NCBI GenBank assembly: GCA_038253945.1
Contig: JBBSGR010000001.1
Span: forward strand, 124,001-188,000
Direction of reading: 5' to 3'
Source of the DNA: JBBRYW01 sp038253945
Lineage (GTDB): Bacteria > Actinomycetota > Thermoleophilia > Gaiellales > Gaiellaceae
Length of the DNA stretch: 64,000 bases
Below are positions 7,696 through 17,245 of the stretch, in pieces. Under the pieces are notes generated by a model, which searched no databases, was not told the origin of the DNA, and was given only the letters and a program-made list of their open reading frames with translations. Numbering within the stretch: the first letter of the stretch is position 1; each line of letters opens with the position of its first letter. A program made the position numbers and the translations under genes.

Positions 7696-10080
7696 ATGAC
7701 GACTGCCGCCACTGAAGCCGAGCGGGTCCTGTCCCGGCAGGAGCTCGAGCTGATCGACAGGTACTGGCGAGCCGCGAACTATCTGTCGGTCGGCCAGATC
7801 TACTTGCTGGACAACCCGCTCCTCGAGGAGCCTCTGCGCTTGGAGCACACCAAGCCGCGGCTGCTCGGGCACTGGGGAACCACCCCCGGGCTGAACTTCA
7901 TCTACGCCCACCTGAACCGGGTGATCAAGGCGTACGACCTCGACATGATCTACATCTGCGGCCCAGGGCACGGCGGGCCGGCGATGGTCGCCAACACGTA
8001 CCTCGAGGGCACGTTCACCGAGCTCTACCCGAACGTGACCGAGGATCGGGAGGGAATGAAGCTGCTCTTCCGGCAGTTCTCGTTCCCCGGAGGGATCCCG
8101 AGCCACGCGGCCCCGGACGTGCCCGGTTCGATCCACGAGGGAGGCGAGCTCGGGTATGCCGTGTCCCACGCCTACGGAGCTGCGTTCGACAACCCCGACC
8201 TGATCGTGGCCTGCGTCGTCGGCGACGGCGAGGCAGAGACGGGCCCGCTCGCTGCCTCGTGGCACTCGAACAAGTTCCTGAACCCGGCCACCGACGGGGC
8301 GGTGCTGCCCATCCTGCACCTGAACGGCTACAAGATCGCGAACCCGACGATCCTGGCGCGAATCCCGCGGAAGGAGCTCGAGGCTCTCTTCGTCGGGTAC
8401 GGGTACAAGCCCCACTTCGTCGAGGGCTCCGAGCCGGAAGCGATGCACCAGCTGATGGCGGAGGCGCTCGAGACCGTGCTCTCCGAGATCCGGTCGATCC
8501 AGCAGGACGCGCGGGAGAACGAGCACCCCGAGCGGCCGCAGTGGCCACTACTGGTGCTACGCACGCCGAAGGGGTGGACGGGCCCGAAGGAGGTCGACGG
8601 CCTCAAGACCGAGGACTACTGGCGCTCGCACCAGGTGCCGATGGCCGATCTCGCCGGAAAGCCCCAGCACATCGCTCTGCTCGAGGAGTGGCTCAAGAGC
8701 TACCGGCCCGAAGACGTCTTCGAGGACGGCCGCCTGAAGGCCGAGCTGCGCGACCTCGCTCCGACAGGCGACCGCCGGATGGGCTCGAACCCGCACGCGA
8801 ACGGCGGCCTCCTGCTCCGAGATCTCCGCATGCCGGACTTCCGCGACTACGCGGTGAGCGTGCCGACGCCCGCCGCGGCCGTCGCCGAGGCGACGAAGGT
8901 GCTGGGCGCGTTTCTCCGCGACGTGATGAAGCGCAACGAGGAGTACCGCAACTTCCGCACCTTCGCTCCCGACGAGTACGCCTCGAACCGTCTCTCCGCC
9001 GCCTTCGAGGTGACGAACCGGACCTGGCTGGCAGAGACTCTGCCGGAGGACGATCACCTCGCCGCGGACGGGCGGGTGATGGAGATCCTGAGTGAGCACA
9101 CGTTGGAGGGTTGGCTCGAGGGCTACCTCCTCACCGGCCGGCACGGAGTCTTCACGACGTACGAGGCGTTCGTTCACATCGTCGACTCGATGTTCAACCA
9201 GCATGCGAAGTGGCTGAAGGTGACGCGCGACGAGATTCCCTGGCGGAGGCCGGTCGCCTCGCTCACGTACCTGCTCAGCTCACACGTCTGGCGACAGGAT
9301 CACAACGGCTTCTCTCACCAGGATCCCGGCTTCCTCGACCACGTGGTGAACAAGAAGTCGGAGGTGATCCGCGTCTACCTTCCGCCGGACGCCAACACGC
9401 TCTTGTCGGTGATGGATCACTGCCTGCGAAGCCGGAACTACGTGAACGTCGTCGTTGCGGGCAAGCAGCCGGGCCTCCAGTACCTGGACATGGATGCGGC
9501 GATCAAGCACTGCACGGCCGGGATTGGCATCTGGGAGTGGGCCTCCAACGACCGCGGCTCCGACCCCGACGTCGTGATGGCATGCTGCGGCGACATCCCG
9601 ACGCTGGAGACGCTCGCTGCGGTCGACCTGCTCCGGCGCTACTTCCCGAAACTGCGCGTGCGCGTCGTCAACGTGGTCGACCTGATGCGGCTCCAGCCGC
9701 AGACCGAGCACCCTCACGGAATGACCGACATCCAGTTCGACACGTTGTTCACGACCGACAAGCCGATCGTGTTCGCGTTCCACGGCTACCCCTGGCTCAT
9801 CCACCGGCTGACGTACCGCCGGCGGAACCACCGCAACCTCCACGTCAGAGGGTACAAGGAGGAAGGCACGACGACGACCCCGTTCGACATGGTGGTTCGC
9901 AACGACCTCGACCGCTACCACTTGGTCGACGACGTGATCGACCGGGTCTCGGGGCTCGGCGGCGAGGCCGCCTACGTCAAGCAGGAGCTCCGGGATCTGC
10001 TCATCGAGCACAAGCAGTACATCGTGAAGCACGGCGACGATATGCCCGAGGTCCGCGACTGGAAGTGGTCGCAAGGATGA
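7696..10080 (+). CDS. xfp: Xylulose-5-phosphate/fructose-6-phosphate phosphoketolase
   Basis: A 794-residue thiamine-diphosphate enzyme splitting xylulose-5-P or fructose-6-P to acetyl-phosphate plus glyceraldehyde-3-P or erythrose-4-P. The length matches the family. Diagnostic motifs are GHWGTTPGLNF, CGPGHGGPAM, the ThDP-binding GDGEAETGPLA, HLNGYKIANPT, and HQDPGFLDH in the second half. A GGAGGAAGG ribosome site precedes ATG 7696. The stop overlaps the next gene by 4 bases (ATGA). Pta at 13239 would convert the acetyl-phosphate to acetyl-CoA; no acetate kinase gene is in the window. Which sugar phosphate it prefers cannot be read from sequence. Confidence 0.96.
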   Translation: MTTAATEAERVLSRQELELIDRYWRAANYLSVGQIYLLDNPLLEEPLRLEHTKPRLLGHWGTTPGLNFIYAHLNRVIKAYDLDMIYICGPGHGGPAMVANTYLEGTFTELYPNVTEDREGMKLLFRQFSFPGGIPSHAAPDVPGSIHEGGELGYAVSHAYGAAFDNPDLIVACVVGDGEAETGPLAASWHSNKFLNPATDGAVLPILHLNGYKIANPTILARIPRKELEALFVGYGYKPHFVEGSEPEAMHQLMAEALETVLSEIRSIQQDARENEHPERPQWPLLVLRTPKGWTGPKEVDGLKTEDYWRSHQVPMADLAGKPQHIALLEEWLKSYRPEDVFEDGRLKAELRDLAPTGDRRMGSNPHANGGLLLRDLRMPDFRDYAVSVPTPAAAVAEATKVLGAFLRDVMKRNEEYRNFRTFAPDEYASNRLSAAFEVTNRTWLAETLPEDDHLAADGRVMEILSEHTLEGWLEGYLLTGRHGVFTTYEAFVHIVDSMFNQHAKWLKVTRDEIPWRRPVASLTYLLSSHVWRQDHNGFSHQDPGFLDHVVNKKSEVIRVYLPPDANTLLSVMDHCLRSRNYVNVVVAGKQPGLQYLDMDAAIKHCTAGIGIWEWASNDRGSDPDVVMACCGDIPTLETLAAVDLLRRYFPKLRVRVVNVVDLMRLQPQTEHPHGMTDIQFDTLFTTDKPIVFAFHGYPWLIHRLTYRRRNHRNLHVRGYKEEGTTTTPFDMVVRNDLDRYHLVDDVIDRVSGLGGEAAYVKQELRDLLIEHKQYIVKHGDDMPEVRDWKWSQG

Positions 10081-10715
10081 GCGCCCGCGTCGTTAGCATC
10101 TCCAGGGAGCTGGGCGCCGACGGCGAGCGCGTGGGCCGGCTCGTCGCCGAGCAGCTCGGCCTGCAGTACGTCGACGAGGAGGTAATCGCCCGGGCGGCCG
10201 AGCGCGGCGGTGTCGAGCCAAGCGCTCTCGCGGACGCCGAGCAGCGGAAGCCGCGGCTGCTACGTGTCCTCGAGCTGATCGGAGACTCGGGCGGCTCCTC
10301 CGGCTACATCGGCCCGGAATCCTCCGCCATCCGCTCGGCGCGCGAGGAGTCGCACCGCGACCTCATCCGGGCGGTGATCGAGGAGATAGCGGGCGAGGGC
10401 AACGCGGTCATCGTCGCGCATGCGGCGTCGATGGCGTTGACGGGACGTGACGGCGTGCTGCGAGTAATGCTGACCGCTCCACCGGAGATCCGGATCAGGC
10501 GCATCGCCGAGGCGGAAGGTGCCGATGACAGGCAGGCGGCGAAGCTGGTGAGAGACGGAGACGCTGCGCGGGCCGCGTACGTCAAGCGCTTCTACTCGAT
10601 CGACCGCGAGCTCCCGACCCACTACGACCTCGTCGTGAACACCGGCACCCTCGCGGCCGAGCGTGCGGCCGAGGTGATCGCGCACGCGGCAGGCGTCGCC
10701 GGAGAGGCAGAGTGA
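10077..10715 (+). CDS. Cytidylate kinase-like family protein
   Basis: A 212-residue P-loop-type protein of the cytidylate-kinase-like family (Cytidylate_kin2). The start VVSISRELGADGERVG carries the family's degenerate nucleotide loop (G-x-D-G in place of a classical GxxGxGK[ST]). LQYVDEEVI, the Arg-rich lid region (RIRRIAEAEGADD) and a C-terminal Asp-Leu-Val-Val-Asn strand follow. The substrate is not known for such proteins and need not be CMP. ATG 10077 overlaps the xfp stop, so the two are co-translated, suggesting a role tied to phosphoketolase output or to nucleotide/phosphate status (inference). Confidence 0.8.
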   Translation: MSARVVSISRELGADGERVGRLVAEQLGLQYVDEEVIARAAERGGVEPSALADAEQRKPRLLRVLELIGDSGGSSGYIGPESSAIRSAREESHRDLIRAVIEEIAGEGNAVIVAHAASMALTGRDGVLRVMLTAPPEIRIRRIAEAEGADDRQAAKLVRDGDAARAAYVKRFYSIDRELPTHYDLVVNTGTLAAERAAEVIAHAAGVAGEAE

Positions 10716-10730
10716 CCCGATCCGGCCATA

Positions 10731-10781
10731 GGCACCGCTTGCGGTGCCGACCTCAGGCGATGCGGGCTTGCCCGCATCGCC
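10731..10781 (+). terminator. Two perfect hairpins after the xfp operon
   Basis: Two inverted repeats follow the stop at 10715. 10731-10748 has 8-bp arms (GGCACCGC/GCGGTGCC) around TT. 10756-10781 has 12-bp arms starting GGCGATGCGGGC, also around TT, so the real loop would be slightly larger. Neither is followed by a T-run. They probably end or stabilise the xfp transcript; REP-like function is an alternative. Confidence 0.55.
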
Positions 10782-10828
10782 GTCTGCACTGACCGGTCGA
10801 GCGGATTGGATAGCTCGCACCAAGCCAA

Positions 10829-12193
10829 GTGACGCGCGACACTGTGCCGGTGCATCAGCCGGAAACGCTCTACGCAAGGAGCGGCGACGTCTCGATCGCC
10901 TACCAGGTCACGGGCGACGGCCCCTTTGACGTCGTCTTCATCCCGCCTTTCGTCACCCACGTCGAGCTCGTCTGGACGACCTCTTTCGCGCCTGCCCTCA
11001 GAGCGCTTTCCTCGTTCTGCCGCTTGATCCGGTTCGACAAGCGCGGAACCGGCATGTCCGACCGGGTCGGCGGCGCGCCCACGCTCGAGACGCGGATGGA
11101 CGACGCGCGGGCGGTGATGGACGCGGCCGGCTCCAGCCGGGCTGCGTTCTTCGGCTCGTCGGAGGGTGCGGCGATGAGTCTCCTCTTCGCCGCGACGTAC
11201 CCGGAGCGGACCGCTGCGCTCGTCCTCAGGAGCGCCTATCTCCGCACGATGTGGGCGCCTGACTATCCGTCGGGGCGGACCGAGGAGGAGTACCGTCGAG
11301 AGACGGAGCGCGACCTGGGCCTCTTCGGCCCACGCGATCAGGCACTGAATGCCGTACGCTCGCGCATGCAACTCGCCGACGACCAGGAGGCGCACCAGTG
11401 GGCCGACTATCTCCGCTGGAGTGGAAGCCCCGGAGCCGTCGAGGCTCTCGCCCTCATGAACAAAGAGATCGACGTCCGCCACGTCTTGCCCGCGATCCGG
11501 GTGCCGACGCTTGTTCTGCACGGATCCGAGGACGCGATCGTGCCGATCGACGTCGCACGGTACATCGCCGATCGCATCCCCGGGGCGAGGCTCGTCGAGA
11601 TGTCGGCGGGGCATCTCGCCACAGGGCGGGCCGCGGCCGCAGTGAACGAGGAGGTCAAGCGCTTCCTGTGCGAGGTCTGGGAGTCCGGCGGCTGGGAAGA
11701 AGCTGAGCCGGAACGCGTCCTCGCGACGATCCTCTTCACCGACATCGTCGGCTCGAGCGAGCGGGTGACCGAGCTGGGAGACCGCGCCTGGCGTGAGCTC
11801 CTGGAACGCCACCACGAGCTCGTACGCCGCCAGCTCGCGCGCTTCCGGGGCCGCGAGGTGGACACGGCCGGGGACGGCTTCTTCGCCTCCTTCGACGGTC
11901 CGGCGCGGGCGATCCGATGCGCCTGCGCGATCGTCGAGGCGATGCCGGAGCTGGGCCTCGAGGTGCGTGCCGGCCTCCACACGGGCGAGTGCGAGCTCAT
12001 GGACGGCAAGGTCGCCGGCATCGCCGTGCACACCGGGGCACGGGTCGCCTCCCACGCCCGGCCAGGGGAGGTGCTCGTCTCGAGCACGGTCAAGGATCTG
12101 GTCGCCGGCTCCGGCCTCGCCTTCGAGGATCGCGGCGCCCACGAGCTCAAAGGCATCCCGGGCGAGTGGCGCCTCCACGCCGTGGAGCGCTGA
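10829..12193 (+). CDS. Alpha/beta hydrolase fused to class III adenylate/guanylate cyclase domain
   Basis: A 454-residue fusion. Residues 1-275 form an alpha/beta hydrolase with nucleophile motif GSSEGA, acid in GSEDAIVP and His in MSAGHLA. Residues 285-454 form a class III cyclase domain with the first metal Asp in FTDIVGSS and the second in AGDGFFASF. The position usually held by the purine-selecting Lys (VKTxGD in classical cyclases) reads VDTAGD, so activity or nucleotide choice may differ. This architecture is common in Actinobacteria. The GTG at 10829 lacks a clear ribosome site; a GTG about 14 bases further is possible. It may supply the ligand of the CNB protein at 7156 (inference). 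Confidence 0.85.
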   Translation: MTRDTVPVHQPETLYARSGDVSIAYQVTGDGPFDVVFIPPFVTHVELVWTTSFAPALRALSSFCRLIRFDKRGTGMSDRVGGAPTLETRMDDARAVMDAAGSSRAAFFGSSEGAAMSLLFAATYPERTAALVLRSAYLRTMWAPDYPSGRTEEEYRRETERDLGLFGPRDQALNAVRSRMQLADDQEAHQWADYLRWSGSPGAVEALALMNKEIDVRHVLPAIRVPTLVLHGSEDAIVPIDVARYIADRIPGARLVEMSAGHLATGRAAAAVNEEVKRFLCEVWESGGWEEAEPERVLATILFTDIVGSSERVTELGDRAWRELLERHHELVRRQLARFRGREVDTAGDGFFASFDGPARAIRCACAIVEAMPELGLEVRAGLHTGECELMDGKVAGIAVHTGARVASHARPGEVLVSSTVKDLVAGSGLAFEDRGAHELKGIPGEWRLHAVER

Positions 12194-12226
12194 TGGCGGG
12201 CTGGGCCGAGGTCTGCTGAGGTCCTT

Positions 12227-13110
12227 CTAGCGCTGGACGGGCTCCTCGACGGCGCTCCAGTCCTGGGCCCTCGCCCACTCCTCGTAGGTGTGCCAGTCGA
12301 CCTCGGGATACTCGCGGCGCTGAGCCTCGAGGTTCACGCTGAAGCCGGTCTTTACGAACCAGTCGAGCATCTTGGCGACGTCCTCGCCCATCGCGTTCCG
12401 CTGCTCGGGCGGGAGCTCGACGTACTCGATCTCGCGGCCGACCGCGCGCGAGATGATTTCAGCGGCCTCGCTGCCGGTGACCTCGTCGCCGGCGATGTCA
12501 ATCCGCTTGGAGAGGAAGCGGTCGCGGTTCTCGAGCGCGAGCACGACGAAGCCCGCGAGGTCCTCGACGGCGATCTGCTGCAGGACACAGGAGGAGGGAA
12601 TAGCCATCGCCGGCTTGCCCTCCCGCAGGCCCGGAAGCGTCCAGGGAGCCAACAGGTTCTCCATGAAGTAGACCGGACCGACGATCGTGGAGGGAAGGCC
12701 CGAGTCTTGAATCTTCTGCTCGATCTCGAACTTGGAGTCGAAGTGGGGGATGCCGGTAGACTTGTCGGCGCTCGCGACCGAGGAGTAGACCAGGTGCTGG
12801 ACTCCTTCCGCTTTGGCGGCCGCCAGCATGTTCTCGCCCTGGCGAACCTCGGCCTCCACGCCCGCCTCGAACGGCGTCGCCATCGCGAAGATCGCATCCA
12901 TGCCTCGGGCCGCGCTCTCGCACGAGCTTCGGTCCTCGAGGTCGGCGCCGACGACCTCTGCGCCCCCCTCGCCAGCGCGGCCGCTTGCGGGGAAGCGGCG
13001 TTGCGCGTCAACGCGCGCACCTGGTGGCCCTTGCCCAGGAGCTTGCGCGAAACGGCGCCGCCCTGCTGACCGGTGGCGCCGACGACAAGGACTTTCAGCG
13101 ATTCGGACAT
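12227..13110 (-). CDS. NmrA-family NAD(P)-binding protein, interrupted by an apparent frameshift
   Basis: ATG 13108-13110 opens MSESLKVLVVGATGQQGG, the Rossmann dinucleotide loop of NmrA-type atypical short-chain dehydrogenases, and continues to about residue 49 (AALARG). The expected continuation EVVGADLED lies in another frame, which then runs cleanly to the stop at 12227 (YSSVASADKS, IVGPVYFMEN, AIPSSCVLQQ). The break falls on a run of six C (12963-12968; G on the coding strand); one extra base there restores a single 295-residue protein. Likely an assembly or sequencing indel, otherwise a young pseudogene. The family includes redox-sensing NADP-binding proteins and quinone reductases; the substrate is unknown. 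Confidence 0.72.
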
Positions 13111-13238
13111 GGCGACCTCGCAATCGAGTCGAAGAGCACGATTAGCGTTCCAACGGCGCGGCGTCCTGATTCCTTCCCGCACGGCTCGAGGATTGACTCA
13201 ACTCGCGCTAGACGAACCTTCACCCGTGAAACTGGCTC

Positions 13239-15299
13239 TCAGCCGAGCTGAGCCTGGATCGCCGTGATCGCGACCGTATTCACGATGTCGGTGACGGTAC
13301 AGCCGCGGCTCAGGTCGTTCACCGGCTTTCTCAAACCCTGGAGCACTGGCCCGATCGCGACGGCGCGCGCCGAACGCTGGACCGCCTTGTAGGCCACGTT
13401 GCCGGCCTCGAGGTCGGGAAAGACGAAGACGGTGGCCCGACCCGCCACGTCGCTGCCCGGAAGCTTCAGCTCCGCGACGCCCGGGTCGACCGCCGCGTCG
13501 TACTGGATCGGCCCTTCCACTTTGAGGCCCGGCTGCCGGGCGCGGACGGTCTCGGTCGCCTCGCGCACGCGGTCGACGTCCTCGCCCGCGCCCGACGTGC
13601 CCGTCGAGTAGGAGAGCATCGCGATCCGCGGCTCGATCCCGAAGCTCGCCGCGGTCTCGGCGGAGCTGATGGCGATGTCGGCCAGCTGCGCGCTGTCGGG
13701 CTTGGGGTTGACGGCGCAGTCGCCGTAGACGAGCACGCGGTCGGCGAGGCACATCAGGAAGACGCTCGACACGACGGAGACTCCCTCGCGCGGGCGGATG
13801 ATCTCGAACGCAGGCCGGATCGTGTCCGCGGTCGTGTGGGACGCCCCCGACACCATCCCGCCCACCGCGCCCGTCTGCAGCAGCATCGTTCCGAAGTAAC
13901 TGGGATCGCCGACCCTGTCGTGGGCGAACTCCTCCGTCACGCCCTTGTGCCGGCGGAGCTCGTGGTAGCGCGCGGCGAAGTCCGCGCGCAGCGGCGAAGT
14001 CAGCGGATCCACGATTTCGGCGCCGCCGACGGCAAGGCCGAGAGCGGCGGCCCGCGTACGCACGTCGTCGGGCGATCCCAGGATGGTGATGTCGGCGACA
14101 CCGCGCCGCAGGAGGATCTCGGCCGCGCGGAGAACGCGGTCGTCCTCCCCTTCGGGCAGGACAATGTGCCGCCGATCCGCTCTCGCGCGCTCGACGAGCT
14201 CGTACTCGAACATGATCGGGGTCACTCGCGCCGGCCGTTCGAGCTCGATCCGCCGGTCGAGGTCAGCGGCATCGACGCCCGCTGCGAAGACGCCCAGCGC
14301 GATCGCGACTCTCCGCTCGTCGCCGGGCCGGAGCCGGGGCCGGACCGACTGTACCCCGGCGGCCGCCGCATGCGTCAGGTCCGAGACGGCGAGCACCGGG
14401 AACGGGGCGTTCTCCAGCAGCCGGCTGACGGTGGCGCCGACCGGGTAGCCGCCGGTCAAGAGCACGCCGGCGATCGCAGGGATCGCGGGGGAGATCGCGG
14501 ACGCGAGGCACGCGACGAGAATGTCCGGACGGTCCCCGGGCACGATCACGAGCGTCCCGTCGACGAGGTGGTCGACGAAGTGCTCGACGCTCATCGCGGC
14601 GATCCGGACAGCGCGGACCTCGCGCTCGAGCGTTCGGTGGGTGTCGAGCACGACACGTGCTCCGAGCTCGGCCGCGACGTCGCCTACGGTCGCGGACGCG
14701 AGCTCGGGAGCCTCCGCGATCAGGTAGATCGGGTCGGGGCTCTCCTCGGCCGCCAGCAGGCTCCTCACGTCCTCGAGAATGTCCGGCGGCACGCGGTTGA
14801 CCACCACGCCGAGTACCTCGCACCCCTTGTGCGCCAGAGCTGCACGAGCAGCTCGCGACGTGGCCACGATCTCGTGGGGCGAGCCGCCCCGCACCACGAC
14901 GAGGACAGACGCGCCGAGCTCGTTGGCGAGATCGGCGTTGAGCCCGAAGTCCAGGGCAGGCGTCGCCCCGGTGAAATCCGTTCCCTCGCACACCACGAAG
15001 TCACACTCCTGCTCGAGCTGCTTGTAGGCGGCGACGACGCGCTTGCGCAACTCCTCGTAGGGCTCGATCCGGCTCGCCTCGTCCTGTGTGAGCGCGACCA
15101 TGCTGCCCGCGGCGGCACGGAGCTTGTACCGCCGGCGCACGAGCTCGACCTGCGCGTCCGGCTCCGTGCCCGACTGGACGATCGGGCGGAAGAAGCCGAG
15201 CCGCTCGACTCGTCCGGCGAGCAGCTCCATGATCCCGAGCGAGACGACCGACTTGCCGCTTTCCGGCGCCATTGCGGTGATGTAGAGGTTTCGTGCCAA
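13239..15299 (-). CDS. pta: Phosphate acetyltransferase, long form
   Basis: A 686-residue enzyme interconverting acetyl-CoA and acetyl-phosphate. The N-terminal 200 residues form a P-loop/AAA_26-like domain (ITAMAPESGKSVVSLG). A DRTGG-type middle domain follows, and the C-terminal catalytic domain (about 360-686) carries RHIVLPEGEDDRVL, GDPSYFGTML, MVSGASHTTADT and FPDLEAGNVAYK. Length and three-domain layout match the long Pta of E. coli. Paired with phosphoketolase it would feed acetyl-phosphate into acetyl-CoA. No ackA lies beside it. The ATG start fits the first P-loop strand. Confidence 0.95.
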   Translation of the reverse strand: MARNLYITAMAPESGKSVVSLGIMELLAGRVERLGFFRPIVQSGTEPDAQVELVRRRYKLRAAAGSMVALTQDEASRIEPYEELRKRVVAAYKQLEQECDFVVCEGTDFTGATPALDFGLNADLANELGASVLVVVRGGSPHEIVATSRAARAALAHKGCEVLGVVVNRVPPDILEDVRSLLAAEESPDPIYLIAEAPELASATVGDVAAELGARVVLDTHRTLEREVRAVRIAAMSVEHFVDHLVDGTLVIVPGDRPDILVACLASAISPAIPAIAGVLLTGGYPVGATVSRLLENAPFPVLAVSDLTHAAAAGVQSVRPRLRPGDERRVAIALGVFAAGVDAADLDRRIELERPARVTPIMFEYELVERARADRRHIVLPEGEDDRVLRAAEILLRRGVADITILGSPDDVRTRAAALGLAVGGAEIVDPLTSPLRADFAARYHELRRHKGVTEEFAHDRVGDPSYFGTMLLQTGAVGGMVSGASHTTADTIRPAFEIIRPREGVSVVSSVFLMCLADRVLVYGDCAVNPKPDSAQLADIAISSAETAASFGIEPRIAMLSYSTGTSGAGEDVDRVREATETVRARQPGLKVEGPIQYDAAVDPGVAELKLPGSDVAGRATVFVFPDLEAGNVAYKAVQRSARAVAIGPVLQGLRKPVNDLSRGCTVTDIVNTVAITAIQAQLG

Positions 15300-15348
15300 G
15301 TCGTGTTCGGGTCAGCGGGTACGCCGCCGCCGCGCCTGCATCGATCGA

Positions 15349-15936
15349 CTAGCGGTCCGAGACGTGCTTCACGACGCGCCAGGCGCCGGGGAGTAGCGCG
15401 GCGGCTAGGTAGAGCTTGAAGACGTCGCCGGGGACGAATGGGTAGAGGCCCAGCTCGAGCGTCTTCTCGAGATTCGTGTTGAGGACGGCGGCGAGCCACG
15501 GTAGGCCGACGAGATAGATGATCACGTTGCCGGTGAGCATGGCGGCGACCGCTGAGGAGAACGTGCGATCCCAGCGGCGCTCGGCCAGGTATCCCGTAAC
15601 CGCCGAAGCTACAACGAAGCCGACGATGTACCCGCCACTCGCCCCCACCAGAACGTCCCACCCGTGCGCGTGATGGGCGTAGATCGGCGCGCCCGCGATG
15701 CCGAGCGCCAGGTAGAGCGCCAGGCTCGCAATGCCGCGCACCGCCCCGAGCGAGGCGCCCACGAGGACGACCGCGAACGTCTGCCCAGTGATCGGAACCG
15801 GCGTGAACGGAAGCGACACGCTCACCTGCGCCGCGGCGGCGACGACCCCCGTGCCGACGAGCACGAGGAGGACATCCTGCAGCACGCTAGTGCGCGGGAA
15901 GACGGCGAGCCGGAGAGTGGCGGCGTTGGGATTCAC
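15349..15936 (-). CDS. bioY: Biotin transporter BioY (ECF S component)
   Basis: A 195-residue integral membrane protein with about six helices. VPITGQTFAVVLVGASLG and the Gly-rich GASGGYIVGFVVA stretch are typical of BioY. BioY binds biotin as the substrate-capture unit of an energy-coupling-factor transporter. No EcfA/EcfT genes are beside it, so it must share an ECF module encoded elsewhere or work alone, both known for BioY. It stands alone between pta and the divergent ROK gene. Confidence 0.92.
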   Translation of the reverse strand: MNPNAATLRLAVFPRTSVLQDVLLVLVGTGVVAAAAQVSVSLPFTPVPITGQTFAVVLVGASLGAVRGIASLALYLALGIAGAPIYAHHAHGWDVLVGASGGYIVGFVVASAVTGYLAERRWDRTFSSAVAAMLTGNVIIYLVGLPWLAAVLNTNLEKTLELGLYPFVPGDVFKLYLAAALLPGAWRVVKHVSDR

Positions 15937-16083
15937 CGGAGCGGCATCCTAAACCGTCCGCCCCTCCTCTGTCGAGCACTTGAGCTGCAGCGGGCACGCC
16001 GCTTGGTTCGGCGAGCCCACTGCATGCACGCACGAGCCGATCCCCGTGACTGCCGCGGCCGACCAAGGTACGCTTCTCGCCCG

Positions 16084-16992
16084 GTGGCGACGCGCTATCT
16101 CGGTCTCGACCTCGGCGGTACGAATATCAAGTACGCCGTCCTCGAGGCCGGCGAGGTGCCGCGCGTCGTTGCGGACGGAACGACCGAGACGCGCGGGCAG
16201 GACGGACCTGCAGCAGTCGTTCGCCGCATGCTCGAGCTCGGTCAGGAGGCAGTACGTGAGCACGGGCCGGTCGAGGGGGTCGGCGCGGGCATCCCGGGCG
16301 TGCTCGACTACGAACGGGGCGTCGCCACCTTCCTTCCCAACCTTCCGGGCGACTGGTCCGACACACCGCTCGTCGCAACGCTCGCCGACGGCCTCGACGC
16401 CTCTGTCGAGATCATCAACGACGTCAGGGCGCTAACGCTTGCCGAGCTCCGCGTCGGAGCCGGGCGCGGCTGCCGGGATCTGCTCTGCGTCGCGGTCGGC
16501 ACGGGGATCGGGGGCGGCGTCGCGATCGACGGCCGCTTGCATCTCGGGCTCGACGGCACGGCTGGGGAGATCGGCCACCAGACGATCGACCCGGATGGGC
16601 CGATCTGCGCCTGCGGCAACCGCGGTTGCGTCGAAGCCGTGGCCGCGGGGCCCGCAATCGCCAGAGCGGGCGGTCGCGAGACGCCCGAGCTTGTCACGGA
16701 GGCCGCGCGGGACGGAGACGAGCGGGCGCGCGATGCGCTTCGGCGGGCAGGCGCGTCCATCGGCATCGCCGTGTCGAATGCGATCGTCATGCTGGCCCCC
16801 GAGCGCGTCGTGATCGGAGGCGGAGTCGCCGCAGCGGGGGAGCCCCTGCTCGCCCCGATCCGGGAGGAAGTGCGGCGGCGCGTCCGGGTCGTGCCCGTGG
16901 ACCGGATCGACATCGTCCCTGCTGAGCTCGGCCGCTTCGCAGGCGCAACCGGCGCCGCCCTGTGGGGAGCGGAAGCGCACGCTCCGACATAA
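16084..16992 (+). CDS. ROK-family sugar kinase (glucokinase-like)
   Basis: A 302-residue ROK protein. The N-terminal phosphate loop LGLDLGGTNIKYAV, the catalytic Asp in IINDVRALTLAE, GTGIGGGVAIDG, and the zinc motif C-x-C-G-N-x-G-C-x-E (CACGNRGCVE) preceded by GEIGHQTI indicate an intact kinase, not a repressor; there is no winged helix. Glucose is the most likely substrate in Actinobacteria, but other hexoses or N-acetyl sugars are possible. GTG 16084 is chosen because it sits immediately before the first strand. It is divergent from bioY, with 147 bases between. Confidence 0.87.
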   Translation: MATRYLGLDLGGTNIKYAVLEAGEVPRVVADGTTETRGQDGPAAVVRRMLELGQEAVREHGPVEGVGAGIPGVLDYERGVATFLPNLPGDWSDTPLVATLADGLDASVEIINDVRALTLAELRVGAGRGCRDLLCVAVGTGIGGGVAIDGRLHLGLDGTAGEIGHQTIDPDGPICACGNRGCVEAVAAGPAIARAGGRETPELVTEAARDGDERARDALRRAGASIGIAVSNAIVMLAPERVVIGGGVAAAGEPLLAPIREEVRRRVRVVPVDRIDIVPAELGRFAGATGAALWGAEAHAPT

Positions 16993-17245
16993 CGGCGCCT
17001 CAGCGCCTGGCGGGCAGGCTGCTGCGTGGCCACACGAGCGTCTCGCGACTCGCCGGAGCGTTTGTTCGGCGTCAGCTCGAGACGTAGACTGAACGCAAGG
17101 CCCGAGGCCCAGCGGAGAAAGCACTGTCAGCATCGTCACCGAAGATCGAGCGGGCAAGCGGTCGGCCCGGCGAGCCGCGCGTGCCCGCTTCGCCGGTTGC
17201 ATCCGGGCGTGCGACGGTGAGCGGTGGCGCTCGAAGCGTGCGGCC

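Noticed and set aside
16993..17245. Gene or RNA in the 253-base gap before the reductase
   Set aside because: The frames are Arg-rich without family signs and no convincing hairpin or promoter was seen; part may be an N-terminal extension of the reductase.
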